A DNA stretch of 12,596 nucleotides, taken from positions 1-12,596 of the forward strand of contig JAHEYX010000054.1 in the NCBI GenBank assembly GCA_023251415.1. Direction: 5' to 3'. The position numbers and the translations under genes are program-made. Under the pieces are notes generated by a model. The model searched no databases. It was not told the DNA's origin and worked only from the letters and a program-made list of their open reading frames with translations. The DNA comes from Chitinophagales bacterium (lineage in GTDB: Bacteria; Bacteroidota; Bacteroidia; Chitinophagales; CAIODY01). The stretch's first letter is position 1. Each line of letters opens with the position of its first letter. This document shows positions 6,403 through 12,596 of this stretch, in pieces.

Positions 6403-8124
6403 TTAATGCGGCTTTGCTAATAAATCTACAGCAGGTTGATAATGCAAATGGGCAGCATGAACCAAATTACTATCGGCTGCTGCTTTCTTTTGCATTTGCA
6501 ATTGTACTAACGCTAAATTGTAATACGTCATCGAAAAAGTAGAATCCAGCGCAATTGATTTTTTATAACAGCGTTCCGCTTCATTCAATTGTTGTTTCAT
6601 ATACAGCATATTGCCTATGGATAAATACGCTAAATAATAGGAACTATCTGCCTTTAAACTCAATTGGTAATGTTGCATCGCCAAATCCATGTTTTTACTG
6701 AAATTGTAATAACAATTACCAATATTGATGTGCGCTTTTTTATTCTCGGGATTACGTTGTAAACAATCGCGGTAATATTTAAAGGCATTGGTTGAATCAC
6801 CTATCCCTTGATAATACTCTCCGAATGCATAATACGACTTGTCAAACGAAGGATTAGTTTCAATCATACTTCCCCATAAACTTAAGTTATCATGCCAGTC
6901 CTTACTGCGTGCATTCGCAACAAACGTGAACAACAAAACTACCACAGCAAAAAAGGAATGCACGATATTTTCCTTTAGCTTTAATTGTTGCAAAGCTAAT
7001 TTACTAATTCCATAGCAAGCCAGTATAAGCAACCCAAATGAGGACAGGTAGAAATAACGATCAAAAGCTACTGATTCACCTACCGGAACCAATTGGGTAA
7101 CAGGAATAATACAAACAAAATAGAATACTAATGCACCTAATACAATTTTATCTTTACGGAAGTAAAACACCGCTGCAACATAACTCAGCAATAATACGGC
7201 AGACAAATAGTATTCGCTTCCAAATTGACCTACTTTTGGATAGGGGTAAAGTATACCCAAATGATAAGGAACAATCATTTTTATCAGGTAAAAAGAAAAC
7301 GAATAGCTAACCACCAAACCGCGCTCCAATAGCGAGTAAGCCTCAGCTTTCGTATAAAAACCGGCGTTTTGTTTCTGCGCATAATAGGCAATCAAACCAA
7401 ATAATAAACTTATGGCTAAGAACGGAATTTTTTGAAGAATTGTTTTTAATTCCAATTTACGATCTAACCAAATATCAACAGCAAATAATACAGCCGCAAA
7501 GGTTACCGCCATCCCTTTACTAAAGCAAGACAACAGGAAGAACAAAAAGGCTAAACCATAGTTTTTAAAATTGGCAGTTTTAGTGAAACGTATATATTGT
7601 AATAAAGCTAAAAAATAAAAGAGCGTATAAAGCACATCTTTCGTTTCTGAAATCCAAACAACCGATTCAGTTTTTAATGGATGAATCGCAAACAAGAGTG
7701 GAACCCAAATACGTACCAGCTTGTTGTCAATTAAAGCATGCACTACTTTAATGCACAACAGCACATTAACACCATGCAACAACAGGTTAATCAGATGATA
7801 TGTTTGTGCATTTTCTAAACCGGCACTTTGATAAATTAATGCATACAAATACATGGTTAAAGGGTGATAGTTACCCATTACTGCAAATTTCTTAAAAAAC
7901 ACGATTGGGTTCAACGATTGCAAAAGCACCTCTTGGTCATTCAAATATCCGGTATCATCCCAACTTAAAATACCATTTTGCAAGGCCGGATAAAAAGCTA
8001 TCCAGGCTAAAATAAACCCGGCGAAGTACAACCAAATCGGAGGTTTTTCAACTGGTGGTAATTGCTGCTTTTTTTCACTTTTAGCTGCAGGTGTGGTCGT
8101 AGAATTCTTAGTGGCTTTACTCAT
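6403..8124 (-). CDS. TMTC-like GT-C-fold membrane glycosyltransferase with C-terminal TPRs
   Basis: The 573-residue protein has a basic, disordered N-terminal tail (1-28), then roughly ten to twelve hydrophobic segments (about 31-404), then a soluble region with about four TPR units (about 425-565: ALDSTFSMTYYNLALVQLQ and repeats spaced by about 34 residues). SWDDTGYLND (54-63) in the first loop after TM1 is a typical GT-C double-acidic catalytic motif (Asp56, Asp57). HPLKTESVVWISETKDVLYT (148-167) and FDRYFYLSSFG (354-364) closely resemble conserved blocks of eukaryotic TMTC protein O-mannosyltransferases and their bacterial relatives. The likely reaction is transfer of a sugar from a polyprenyl-phosphate donor to an acceptor outside the cytoplasm, with the TPRs binding the acceptor. 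Acceptor and sugar are unknown. The gene stands alone, divergent from the flavoprotein gene. Confidence 0.82.
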   Translation of the reverse strand: MSKATKNSTTTPAAKSEKKQQLPPVEKPPIWLYFAGFILAWIAFYPALQNGILSWDDTGYLNDQEVLLQSLNPIVFFKKFAVMGNYHPLTMYLYALIYQSAGLENAQTYHLINLLLHGVNVLLCIKVVHALIDNKLVRIWVPLLFAIHPLKTESVVWISETKDVLYTLFYFLALLQYIRFTKTANFKNYGLAFLFFLLSCFSKGMAVTFAAVLFAVDIWLDRKLELKTILQKIPFLAISLLFGLIAYYAQKQNAGFYTKAEAYSLLERGLVVSYSFSFYLIKMIVPYHLGILYPYPKVGQFGSEYYLSAVLLLSYVAAVFYFRKDKIVLGALVFYFVCIIPVTQLVPVGESVAFDRYFYLSSFGLLILACYGISKLALQQLKLKENIVHSFFAVVVLLFTFVANARSKDWHDNLSLWGSMIETNPSFDKSYYAFGEYYQGIGDSTNAFKYYRDCLQRNPENKKAHINIGNCYYNFSKNMDLAMQHYQLSLKADSSYYLAYLSIGNMLYMKQQLNEAERCYKKSIALDSTFSMTYYNLALVQLQMQKKAAADSNLVHAAHLHYQPAVDLLAKPH

Positions 8125-8204
8125 GGTGCTAAAATAAAATCTTCCAAGTAAAAATTATAACTTTCGACAGGCCTATTCTTAAAATGCATTTCCATAAATT
8201 AACT

Positions 8205-8212
8205 TACTTTTG
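8205..8212 (+). promoter_or_regulatory. -7 promoter element immediately before the BaiN-like gene
   Basis: TACTTTTG exactly matches the consensus TAnnTTTG and ends only 5 nt before the ATG at 8218. The predicted transcription start would fall at or within a couple of bases of the start codon, so the mRNA may be leaderless or nearly so. No TTG lies at the expected -33 distance. A 10-bp palindrome, AAATGCATTT (8182-8191), is nearby. Confidence 0.4.
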
Positions 8213-8217
8213 AGCTT

Positions 8218-9426
8218 ATGAACGAATCGAGTTATGATTGGATAATAATTGGCGGCGGTGCCTCCGGCTTGTTTGCAGCGGTAAATGCAGCAAAATCAGG
8301 AGCCAAGGTTTTAGTATTAGAAAAAACGAATAAATTATTGGCTAAAGTTAAAATAAGCGGTGGCGGACGTTGTAACGTAACGCATGCTTGCTTTGAAGTG
8401 CCTAAATTGGTTCAGTTTTATCCGCGTGGACATCAAGAATTAAAGCCGGTTTTTAAGCAATTCAATCCAAAACATACGATAGAATGGTTTGAAAACCGAG
8501 GGGTAAAGTTAAAAACAGAAGCTGACGGGCGTATGTTTCCGGTGTCTAATCAAAGTCAAACCATTATCGATTGTTTATTAAAAGAAGCCAATACCTACAA
8601 CGTAAACATCAAAACCAATTGTTTGATTGAAAGCATTGAATCAACATCGAGTGGTTTCGAAATAAATTATATAGGCGGAAGTTGCAGCGGCAAAAAATTA
8701 TTGCTGGCTACAGGAGGCAATTTGAAAGGAGTTTTACGCGATTACCTGCTAAAAACCGGTCATACCTTTGTGGAGGAAGTGCCCTCCTTATTTACCTTCA
8801 ATATACCCAACCATACTATTTTAGCATTGAGCGGAGTGGCGGTTGAATCGGCTAAAGTGAGTATAGTTGGAAGTGCATTCAATAGTACGGGACCATTATT
8901 AATCACGCATTGGGGATTGAGTGGCCCGGCTGTTTTACGTTTATCGGCATGGGCAGCCCGTGAAATTCACCAATGGCACAATCACTTCAATATAACCGTT
9001 AATTGGTTGCCCCATTTCGATGAACAGCAATTCCGAAGCTGGTTTCAAAGCTTTAGAAGTGAGTTTGGGTCGAAACGTGTAAGTAGTAAAAATCCGTTTG
9101 AATTACCCAATCGCTTATGGGATTATCTCTTGCAGCAATTGAACCTGCCCGAAAACTTAAATTGGGCCGATCTTAATAAAGAACAACTGAAACAGTTAAT
9201 CCGGGTTTTATTGAATCATCCTTTCGAAATCAAAGGCAAAACAACCTATAAAGAAGAATTCGTAACCTGCGGTGGTATTAGTTTAGATGTTGTTCAGTTA
9301 AAAACAATGAGCAGCAAGTTAGTACCAAATTTATACTTCGCCGGTGAAGTATTGAATATTGATGGCATAACCGGAGGCTTTAACTTCCAATTCGCTTGGA
9401 GTTCAGGCTGGATTGCGGTTCAATAA
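8218..9426 (+). CDS. BaiN/HI0933-family NAD(P)/FAD-dependent flavoprotein
   Basis: The 402-residue cytoplasmic protein belongs to the HI0933/YhiN/BaiN flavoprotein family. The FAD Rossmann motif IIGGGASGLFA is at about 10-20, with the ribose-contact Glu35 ending VLVLEK. The family signature KISGGGRCNVTH is at about 45-56. The C-terminal flavin-binding segment runs from about 374 (FAGEVLNIDG) through ITGGFNFQFAWSSG (384-397). STGPLLITHWGLSGPAVLRLS (about 223-243) is another conserved block. Length is normal. BaiN of gut clostridia is involved in bile-acid reduction, but most relatives have no known substrate, so specificity is not predicted here. It diverges from the TMTC-like gene (93-nt gap) and converges on the dioxygenase gene across only 30 nt. 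No strong terminator was seen between them. Confidence 0.9.
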   Translation: MNESSYDWIIIGGGASGLFAAVNAAKSGAKVLVLEKTNKLLAKVKISGGGRCNVTHACFEVPKLVQFYPRGHQELKPVFKQFNPKHTIEWFENRGVKLKTEADGRMFPVSNQSQTIIDCLLKEANTYNVNIKTNCLIESIESTSSGFEINYIGGSCSGKKLLLATGGNLKGVLRDYLLKTGHTFVEEVPSLFTFNIPNHTILALSGVAVESAKVSIVGSAFNSTGPLLITHWGLSGPAVLRLSAWAAREIHQWHNHFNITVNWLPHFDEQQFRSWFQSFRSEFGSKRVSSKNPFELPNRLWDYLLQQLNLPENLNWADLNKEQLKQLIRVLLNHPFEIKGKTTYKEEFVTCGGISLDVVQLKTMSSKLVPNLYFAGEVLNIDGITGGFNFQFAWSSGWIAVQ

Positions 9427-9456
9427 TAAACTTGTACTTAATTTTATGCGGAATAA

Positions 9457-10278
9457 CTACTTCGCCAACCCTAAGAATCGGTGATAGAATGGCGTTTTAC
9501 TGTTCTCATGGCGCTCATCAGCAGGGCCACACAAGTAAGCAACATACATTACCCGACGATGACTCAATGCACCTTGATGCGGCGACATAGCCACACGATG
9601 CCAAACCCTGCCATCATGCACACATAAGTCACCTGCTTCGGCTTCAATCATAACTTCATTCGGATCTTCAGAAGTATCCAATACTTGTGTTTTACGGAAT
9701 AACACTTTAAAGGAGCCATCTTTATGGGTGCCGGGTATGGCTCGTAAACCGCCATTTACCGGACCTGAATTGGTTAAATAAATACCCACATTTAGCATCG
9801 TATACATTTTGCCGCCTAGCGCAAATTCACGTGCAACATCGGTATGCCAACCTAATTGCTTATAGCCACTTTCTTGCGCATTAAAATAATGATTGGCTAC
9901 TACCCCATCCTTTTCTTTTAATCCAATACGTTTCGGGTATTTGGTATTCGGTAAAAACACTTCTAAGCTTTTTAGTCTTGGATCATCATACAAAGCAGCT
10001 ACTTCATTTACATGCCAGGAAGTATAGGGGAAGCGCTGAACTACCTTTTTACCGTGTTCATCGATACCGAATTTAATCGGAATGCCGTTGATTTTATCCA
10101 GCTGTTTAGCTACAATTTCATCAGATTTAACATCAATTGCAGCAGCTACCTTAGCCGCGTGTTCGGGCGTAATAAAACGTGTATAGTGAATAAAACCGTA
10201 TTGATTAAAGAAATCAATTTCCTCTTGTGATGCCTTTTCTTTTAACGTGAATTTAGGGTAATTTAACGTTTTGGTCAT
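9457..10278 (-). CDS. PhyH-family Fe(II)/2-oxoglutarate-dependent dioxygenase
   Basis: The 273-residue cytoplasmic protein has the cupin-like double-stranded beta-helix of the phytanoyl-CoA dioxygenase family. The iron ligands are readable: HTD (His145, Asp147) within QLGWHTDVA, and a distal His227 in VHDGRVWHRVAMSP. The basic residue expected to hold the 2-oxoglutarate carboxylate is Arg241 or Arg242 in SHRRVMYVAY. GGLRAIPGTHKDG (177-188) is the typical loop between them. It would use Fe(II), O2 and 2-oxoglutarate to hydroxylate a small organic substrate. The substrate cannot be inferred; ectoine hydroxylase and other named members are not clearly matched. It lies 71 nt downstream of the OsmC gene on the same strand, so it may be transcribed with the peroxidase pair or alone; no promoter was seen in the gap. 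Confidence 0.88.
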   Translation of the reverse strand: MTKTLNYPKFTLKEKASQEEIDFFNQYGFIHYTRFITPEHAAKVAAAIDVKSDEIVAKQLDKINGIPIKFGIDEHGKKVVQRFPYTSWHVNEVAALYDDPRLKSLEVFLPNTKYPKRIGLKEKDGVVANHYFNAQESGYKQLGWHTDVAREFALGGKMYTMLNVGIYLTNSGPVNGGLRAIPGTHKDGSFKVLFRKTQVLDTSEDPNEVMIEAEAGDLCVHDGRVWHRVAMSPHQGALSHRRVMYVAYLCGPADERHENSKTPFYHRFLGLAK

Positions 10279-10349
10279 AATTCAGATCGGGATTTGACTT
10301 TGCAAGTACGCCCAATAAAATCTATTAAACTATGATTTTGGTCAGCCCT

Positions 10350-10814
10350 TTAAATCCTGCACAAAGGGTGAATGGTAACCGGAAAGTTACAAGAGTTGGC
10401 TATAAAACAGAATTGATGCGCTTTTTCATGCAGTTGAAGCGCTAATGGTAATTGTTCAGCATTGGTAATTTGAACTTTTGGATGTAAAGTAACCCCGGTA
10501 AAACGACCGATTCCGGACGTTTCTTGTTCCATCACACCGGTTGGTTCATCCTCATAAGCTGTCACGATGATACCTGCATCTGCACACAAATGCAGGTACC
10601 ACAACATGTGACACGATGAAATCGAATATAAAAATTGTTCTTCAGGATTATGCTTGGTAGCATCTCCCCTAAAAGCAGTATCAGAACTACAAGCTATATC
10701 AACTTTGCCCACTATGTGTAAGGTGTGGCTTCGGTCATACGCAGTATATCCGCTTGTGCCTGTTCCACGATTACCGGTCCAATTGATGTGTACTTTGTAA
10801 TGATGTGCTTTCAT
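10350..10814 (-). CDS. OsmC-family thiol peroxidase / organic hydroperoxide resistance protein
   Basis: The 154-residue protein belongs to the OsmC/Ohr family, which reduces organic hydroperoxides using two cysteines. Both are present: Cys68 in YSISSCHML (peroxidatic) and Cys142 in IANSCNFPV (resolving). The activating Arg/Glu region is HNPEEQF (Glu59), with AFRGDAT (Arg49) nearby. The start NWTGNRGTGTSGYTAY and the FTGVTLHPKVQI strand are typical of the 'OsmC family peroxiredoxin' subgroup rather than classical Ohr. Length is normal. Its ATG lies 5 nt after the peroxiredoxin stop, so the two are co-transcribed from the promoter at 11321-11328. Extra cysteines at 42, 77, 136 and 152 are also present; their role is not evident. 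Confidence 0.9.
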   Translation of the reverse strand: MKAHHYKVHINWTGNRGTGTSGYTAYDRSHTLHIVGKVDIACSSDTAFRGDATKHNPEEQFLYSISSCHMLWYLHLCADAGIIVTAYEDEPTGVMEQETSGIGRFTGVTLHPKVQITNAEQLPLALQLHEKAHQFCFIANSCNFPVTIHPLCRI

Positions 10815-10819
10815 AAGAT

Positions 10820-11281
10820 TTAGTTTAATGCAGCCATAATTTGGGTGAAATCAGGAACATTACCTGCCACTTCCAATACTTCAGCATATTTAACCATACC
10901 GGCTTCATCAATAACGAAAGCACTGCGTTTGCTGGTACCTTTCATACCCATTGCGAATGTTTCGTAGGCACAACCGTATAAAGCAGTTACCTCCTTATTG
11001 TAATCGCTCAATAATGGGAAATTCAACCGTTGATCTTCTTTAAATTTAATTAACGTAAAAACAGAATCAGTAGAAATACCATAAACTACGGCATTCGTAT
11101 TGTTATAATCGACAATACTGTCGCGTACACCGCATAATTCAGCCGTACACACACTCGTAAAAGCTGCAGGGAAGAATAATAACACTACTTTCTTACCTTT
11201 AAGTGAAGATAAAGTAACTTCTTGTTTGTCGGTATTAAACAACGTGAAATCAGGAGCGGCTTGGCCAACTTGAATAGACAT
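10820..11281 (-). CDS. Peroxiredoxin (AhpE/BCP-like, CxxxxC)
   Basis: The 153-residue thioredoxin-fold enzyme reduces hydrogen peroxide or organic peroxides. The peroxidatic motif FPAAFTSVCTAELCGVRD (about 37-54) contains Thr42, peroxidatic Cys45 and, five residues on, Cys50. This C-x4-C spacing is the one used by BCP-type enzymes for an intramolecular disulfide. Arg119 in KRSAFVID is the expected third member of the active site. PDFTL (10-14) is the usual N-terminal block. The start is ATG 11281, giving MSIQVGQAAP; an in-frame ATG at 11323 would add 14 residues but lies inside the promoter element. The gene heads an operon with the OsmC gene (5-nt gap). Subgroup AhpE versus BCP is not certain; AhpE relatives normally lack the second Cys at this position. 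Confidence 0.92.
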   Translation of the reverse strand: MSIQVGQAAPDFTLFNTDKQEVTLSSLKGKKVVLLFFPAAFTSVCTAELCGVRDSIVDYNNTNAVVYGISTDSVFTLIKFKEDQRLNFPLLSDYNKEVTALYGCAYETFAMGMKGTSKRSAFVIDEAGMVKYAEVLEVAGNVPDFTQIMAALN

Positions 11282-11320
11282 AAATTTAAATATTGTTTTA
11301 GTGGATAAACTATTAAAACA

Positions 11321-11328
11321 CAAAACTA
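11321..11328 (-). promoter_or_regulatory. -7 promoter element of the Prx-OsmC operon
   Basis: On the minus strand TAGTTTTG (11328-11321) is an exact match to TAnnTTTG. No TTG lies at the usual -33 distance, as can happen when an activator is needed. Transcription would start at about 11313-11316, giving a leader of about 33 nt before ATG 11281. An inverted repeat, CAAAA-AG-TTTTG (11331-11342), lies directly upstream and could be a regulator site. Confidence 0.4.
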
Positions 11329-11466
11329 ACCAAAAAGTTTTGCTACACTAAAAAAAGAAGGCTTCAAACTGAAAATCGTATTAAATTCTATTTAATTATA
11401 ATTTATATATTGAAAATACGGGTATTTTTTACCAACTTTACACTTTAATCTTCAAACTAAACTCTT

Positions 11467-12596
11467 ATGAAAAAACTTTTACTCGCTACGCTATTGCTTA
11501 TTGGATTACATTCCATTGCCAATGCACAATTCTTATGTTCCGCCAATTTCACTTATACCGTTAGCGGAAATACAGTGACTTTTGTAAATACAAGCACTTC
11601 AACATCCGGTGCATTTAACTATGCCAATTCGTACTTCGATTTTGGTAATAACACACAAGTTCATTTCAGCTATCCTACCAATCAAACTGTTACCTATAAT
11701 TCGATGGGGCCGGTTACAGTTTGTATTCGAATTATGGATTCTGTTAATACCGGTTGCACCGATAGTATGTGTCAAACCATTACCATTGGAGGAACTCCGG
11801 CTTCTTGCAGTACTACTTTCAGTTATAGCAACAACAATTCAACCTTTTATTTTACGCCTAATTCATGGAACGGCACTGCACCTTATACCTACAATTGGTT
11901 AATTAAAGATACCATTGCCAATACCATTTTATATTCCGGTAATGCCGTTAATCCAAGTGTAACCATTCCTCAGGGTAACTATGCCGTTGTTTATTTAACA
12001 TCAACTGATTCTACAGGATGTGTAGCTACAAACTATCAAGTGGTTGGTTTGAATTGGATGCCGAATTCATTGGCTTGTAATGCAGCTTTTGTACTCTTTC
12101 AAGACACTTCAAACTTGCATACCTATTTTGGTTATAATTATTCCAGTGGAACAGGCTTAACTTATAACTGGAATTGGGGTGATGGTAGCTTTTCAACCGG
12201 AGCCTACCCTACTCATACTTATGCCAGTGCCGGTTTTTATGTGGTATGCTTAACTGTTATGGGAAATGGCTGTATGGATAGTTTGTGTATGAATTACTTT
12301 ATCAATAAAATGGATCAAAGTAAAGCCATGCGCAGCATCACTATATTGGATAATACCAATGGTATTACACACGTTCAAACTGCTGCTGTTAAGGTATGCC
12401 CTAATCCGGCCAGCAATCAAATTACTGTAGATTTAAACGGTAAAAAAATCGAATCAATAAAAATTATTGCTACCAATGGTCAAGTTGTTGCTACAAGTAA
12501 CTTCTCAACCATTTCAATAAGCAATCTAGCTCCTGCAATTTATTTCATAGAAGCGAATACTGCTCAAGGTACTTTCCGTAGCAAATTCATTAAAGA
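11467..12596 (+). CDS. T9SS-exported PKD-domain protein, last residue(s) and stop missing
   Basis: The frame opens with ATG 11467 and stays open to the window end (376 full codons). Residues 1-20 are a signal peptide (MKKLLLATLLLIGLHSIANA, cut before Gln). Three beta-sandwich modules follow: a PKD-like one at about 24-105 (YFDFGNNTQVHFSYP, then VTVCIRIMD), an Ig/PKD-like one at about 117-197, and a clear PKD domain at about 205-285 (YNWNWGDGSF, THTYASAGFYVVCLTV). The C-terminus, about 307-376, is a type A T9SS sorting domain: VKVCPNPASNQITVDL, IIATNGQVV, ISNLAPAIYFIEA and a final FRSKFIK. The protein is therefore secreted to or anchored at the cell surface. No catalytic domain is seen; adhesion or structural roles are likely. 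TTG (11410-11412) and a poor -7-like stretch near 11430-11440 lie upstream. Confidence 0.9.
   Translation, partial: MKKLLLATLLLIGLHSIANAQFLCSANFTYTVSGNTVTFVNTSTSTSGAFNYANSYFDFGNNTQVHFSYPTNQTVTYNSMGPVTVCIRIMDSVNTGCTDSMCQTITIGGTPASCSTTFSYSNNNSTFYFTPNSWNGTAPYTYNWLIKDTIANTILYSGNAVNPSVTIPQGNYAVVYLTSTDSTGCVATNYQVVGLNWMPNSLACNAAFVLFQDTSNLHTYFGYNYSSGTGLTYNWNWGDGSFSTGAYPTHTYASAGFYVVCLTVMGNGCMDSLCMNYFINKMDQSKAMRSITILDNTNGITHVQTAAVKVCPNPASNQITVDLNGKKIESIKIIATNGQVVATSNFSTISISNLAPAIYFIEANTAQGTFRSKFIK

Noticed and set aside
6385..6408. CATTAA/TTAATG inverted repeat between convergent genes
   Set aside because: Only 6 bp with a 12-nt loop and it enters the coding end of the membrane protein gene; likely chance.
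9396..9590. 64-codon plus-strand frame across the end of the BaiN-like gene
   Set aside because: It overlaps the 3' ends of two convergent real genes and its translation resembles no protein.
10317..10339. AAAATC/GATTTT inverted repeat between the OsmC and PhyH genes
   Set aside because: The 6-bp stem is AT-rich with an 11-nt loop and no clear T-run, too weak to call a terminator.
11282..11323. Upstream ATG adding 14 residues to the peroxiredoxin
   Set aside because: The codon lies within the -7 element, and MSIQVGQAAPDF is the normal N-terminus of the family.
11609..11902. 97-codon open frame on the plus strand inside the PKD protein gene
   Set aside because: It is in a different frame from the well-supported PKD/T9SS protein and shows no recognisable motif; it is a shadow frame.

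Overview
The window comes from an AT-rich member of the Bacteroidota. Three things support this: (i) a secreted PKD-type protein at the right edge ends in a type IX secretion (T9SS) C-terminal sorting domain; (ii) I see no Shine-Dalgarno sequence in front of any of the fifteen genes; (iii) several intergenic regions carry the Bacteroidota -7 promoter element TAnnTTTG. Genus or family cannot be fixed from this sequence. No rRNA, tRNA, insertion sequence, CRISPR array or phage gene was seen; it looks like ordinary chromosomal sequence.

Layout. 1-431 (-): start of a secreted fibronectin-III-like protein, cut by the window edge, with a well-formed promoter and a divergent intergenic region that holds a long imperfect hairpin (565-606). 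724-5066 (+): type II NADH dehydrogenase, a small cysteine-rich lipoprotein, a DUF1801 protein, a VOC/glyoxalase-fold protein, a YCII/DGPF protein, a strong hairpin, and an ECF42-type sigma factor with a long C-terminal extension. 5144-6345 (+): two overlapping genes for small exported, probably outer-membrane beta-barrel, proteins. 6403-8124 (-): a multi-pass membrane protein with C-terminal TPRs that resembles the TMTC/GT-C glycosyltransferases. 8218-9426 (+): a BaiN/HI0933-type flavoprotein. 9457-11281 (-): a peroxiredoxin and an OsmC-family thiol peroxidase (5-nt gap, clearly one operon), then a PhyH-type Fe(II)/2-oxoglutarate dioxygenase. 11467-12596 (+): the T9SS-exported PKD protein, open at the window end but complete except for its last residue or two.

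How the genes fit together. The most coherent system is the sigma-factor module at 2426-5066. ECF42 sigma factors are known to sit next to DGPF/YCII genes and to control them, and here the VOC and DUF1801 genes are drawn into the same block. An ECF-like promoter (TGTCCT-N17-CGTC) lies in front of the VOC gene, and a 16-bp hairpin separates the DGPF gene from the sigma gene. What this module senses or makes is not known. The second coherent unit is the Prx-OsmC pair, two thiol peroxidases made together, suggesting peroxide or organic hydroperoxide detoxification. The TMTC-like membrane protein is the most interesting single gene for protein or surface glycosylation. Gene starts were chosen by homology and promoter position, because no ribosome-binding sites are available to guide them.
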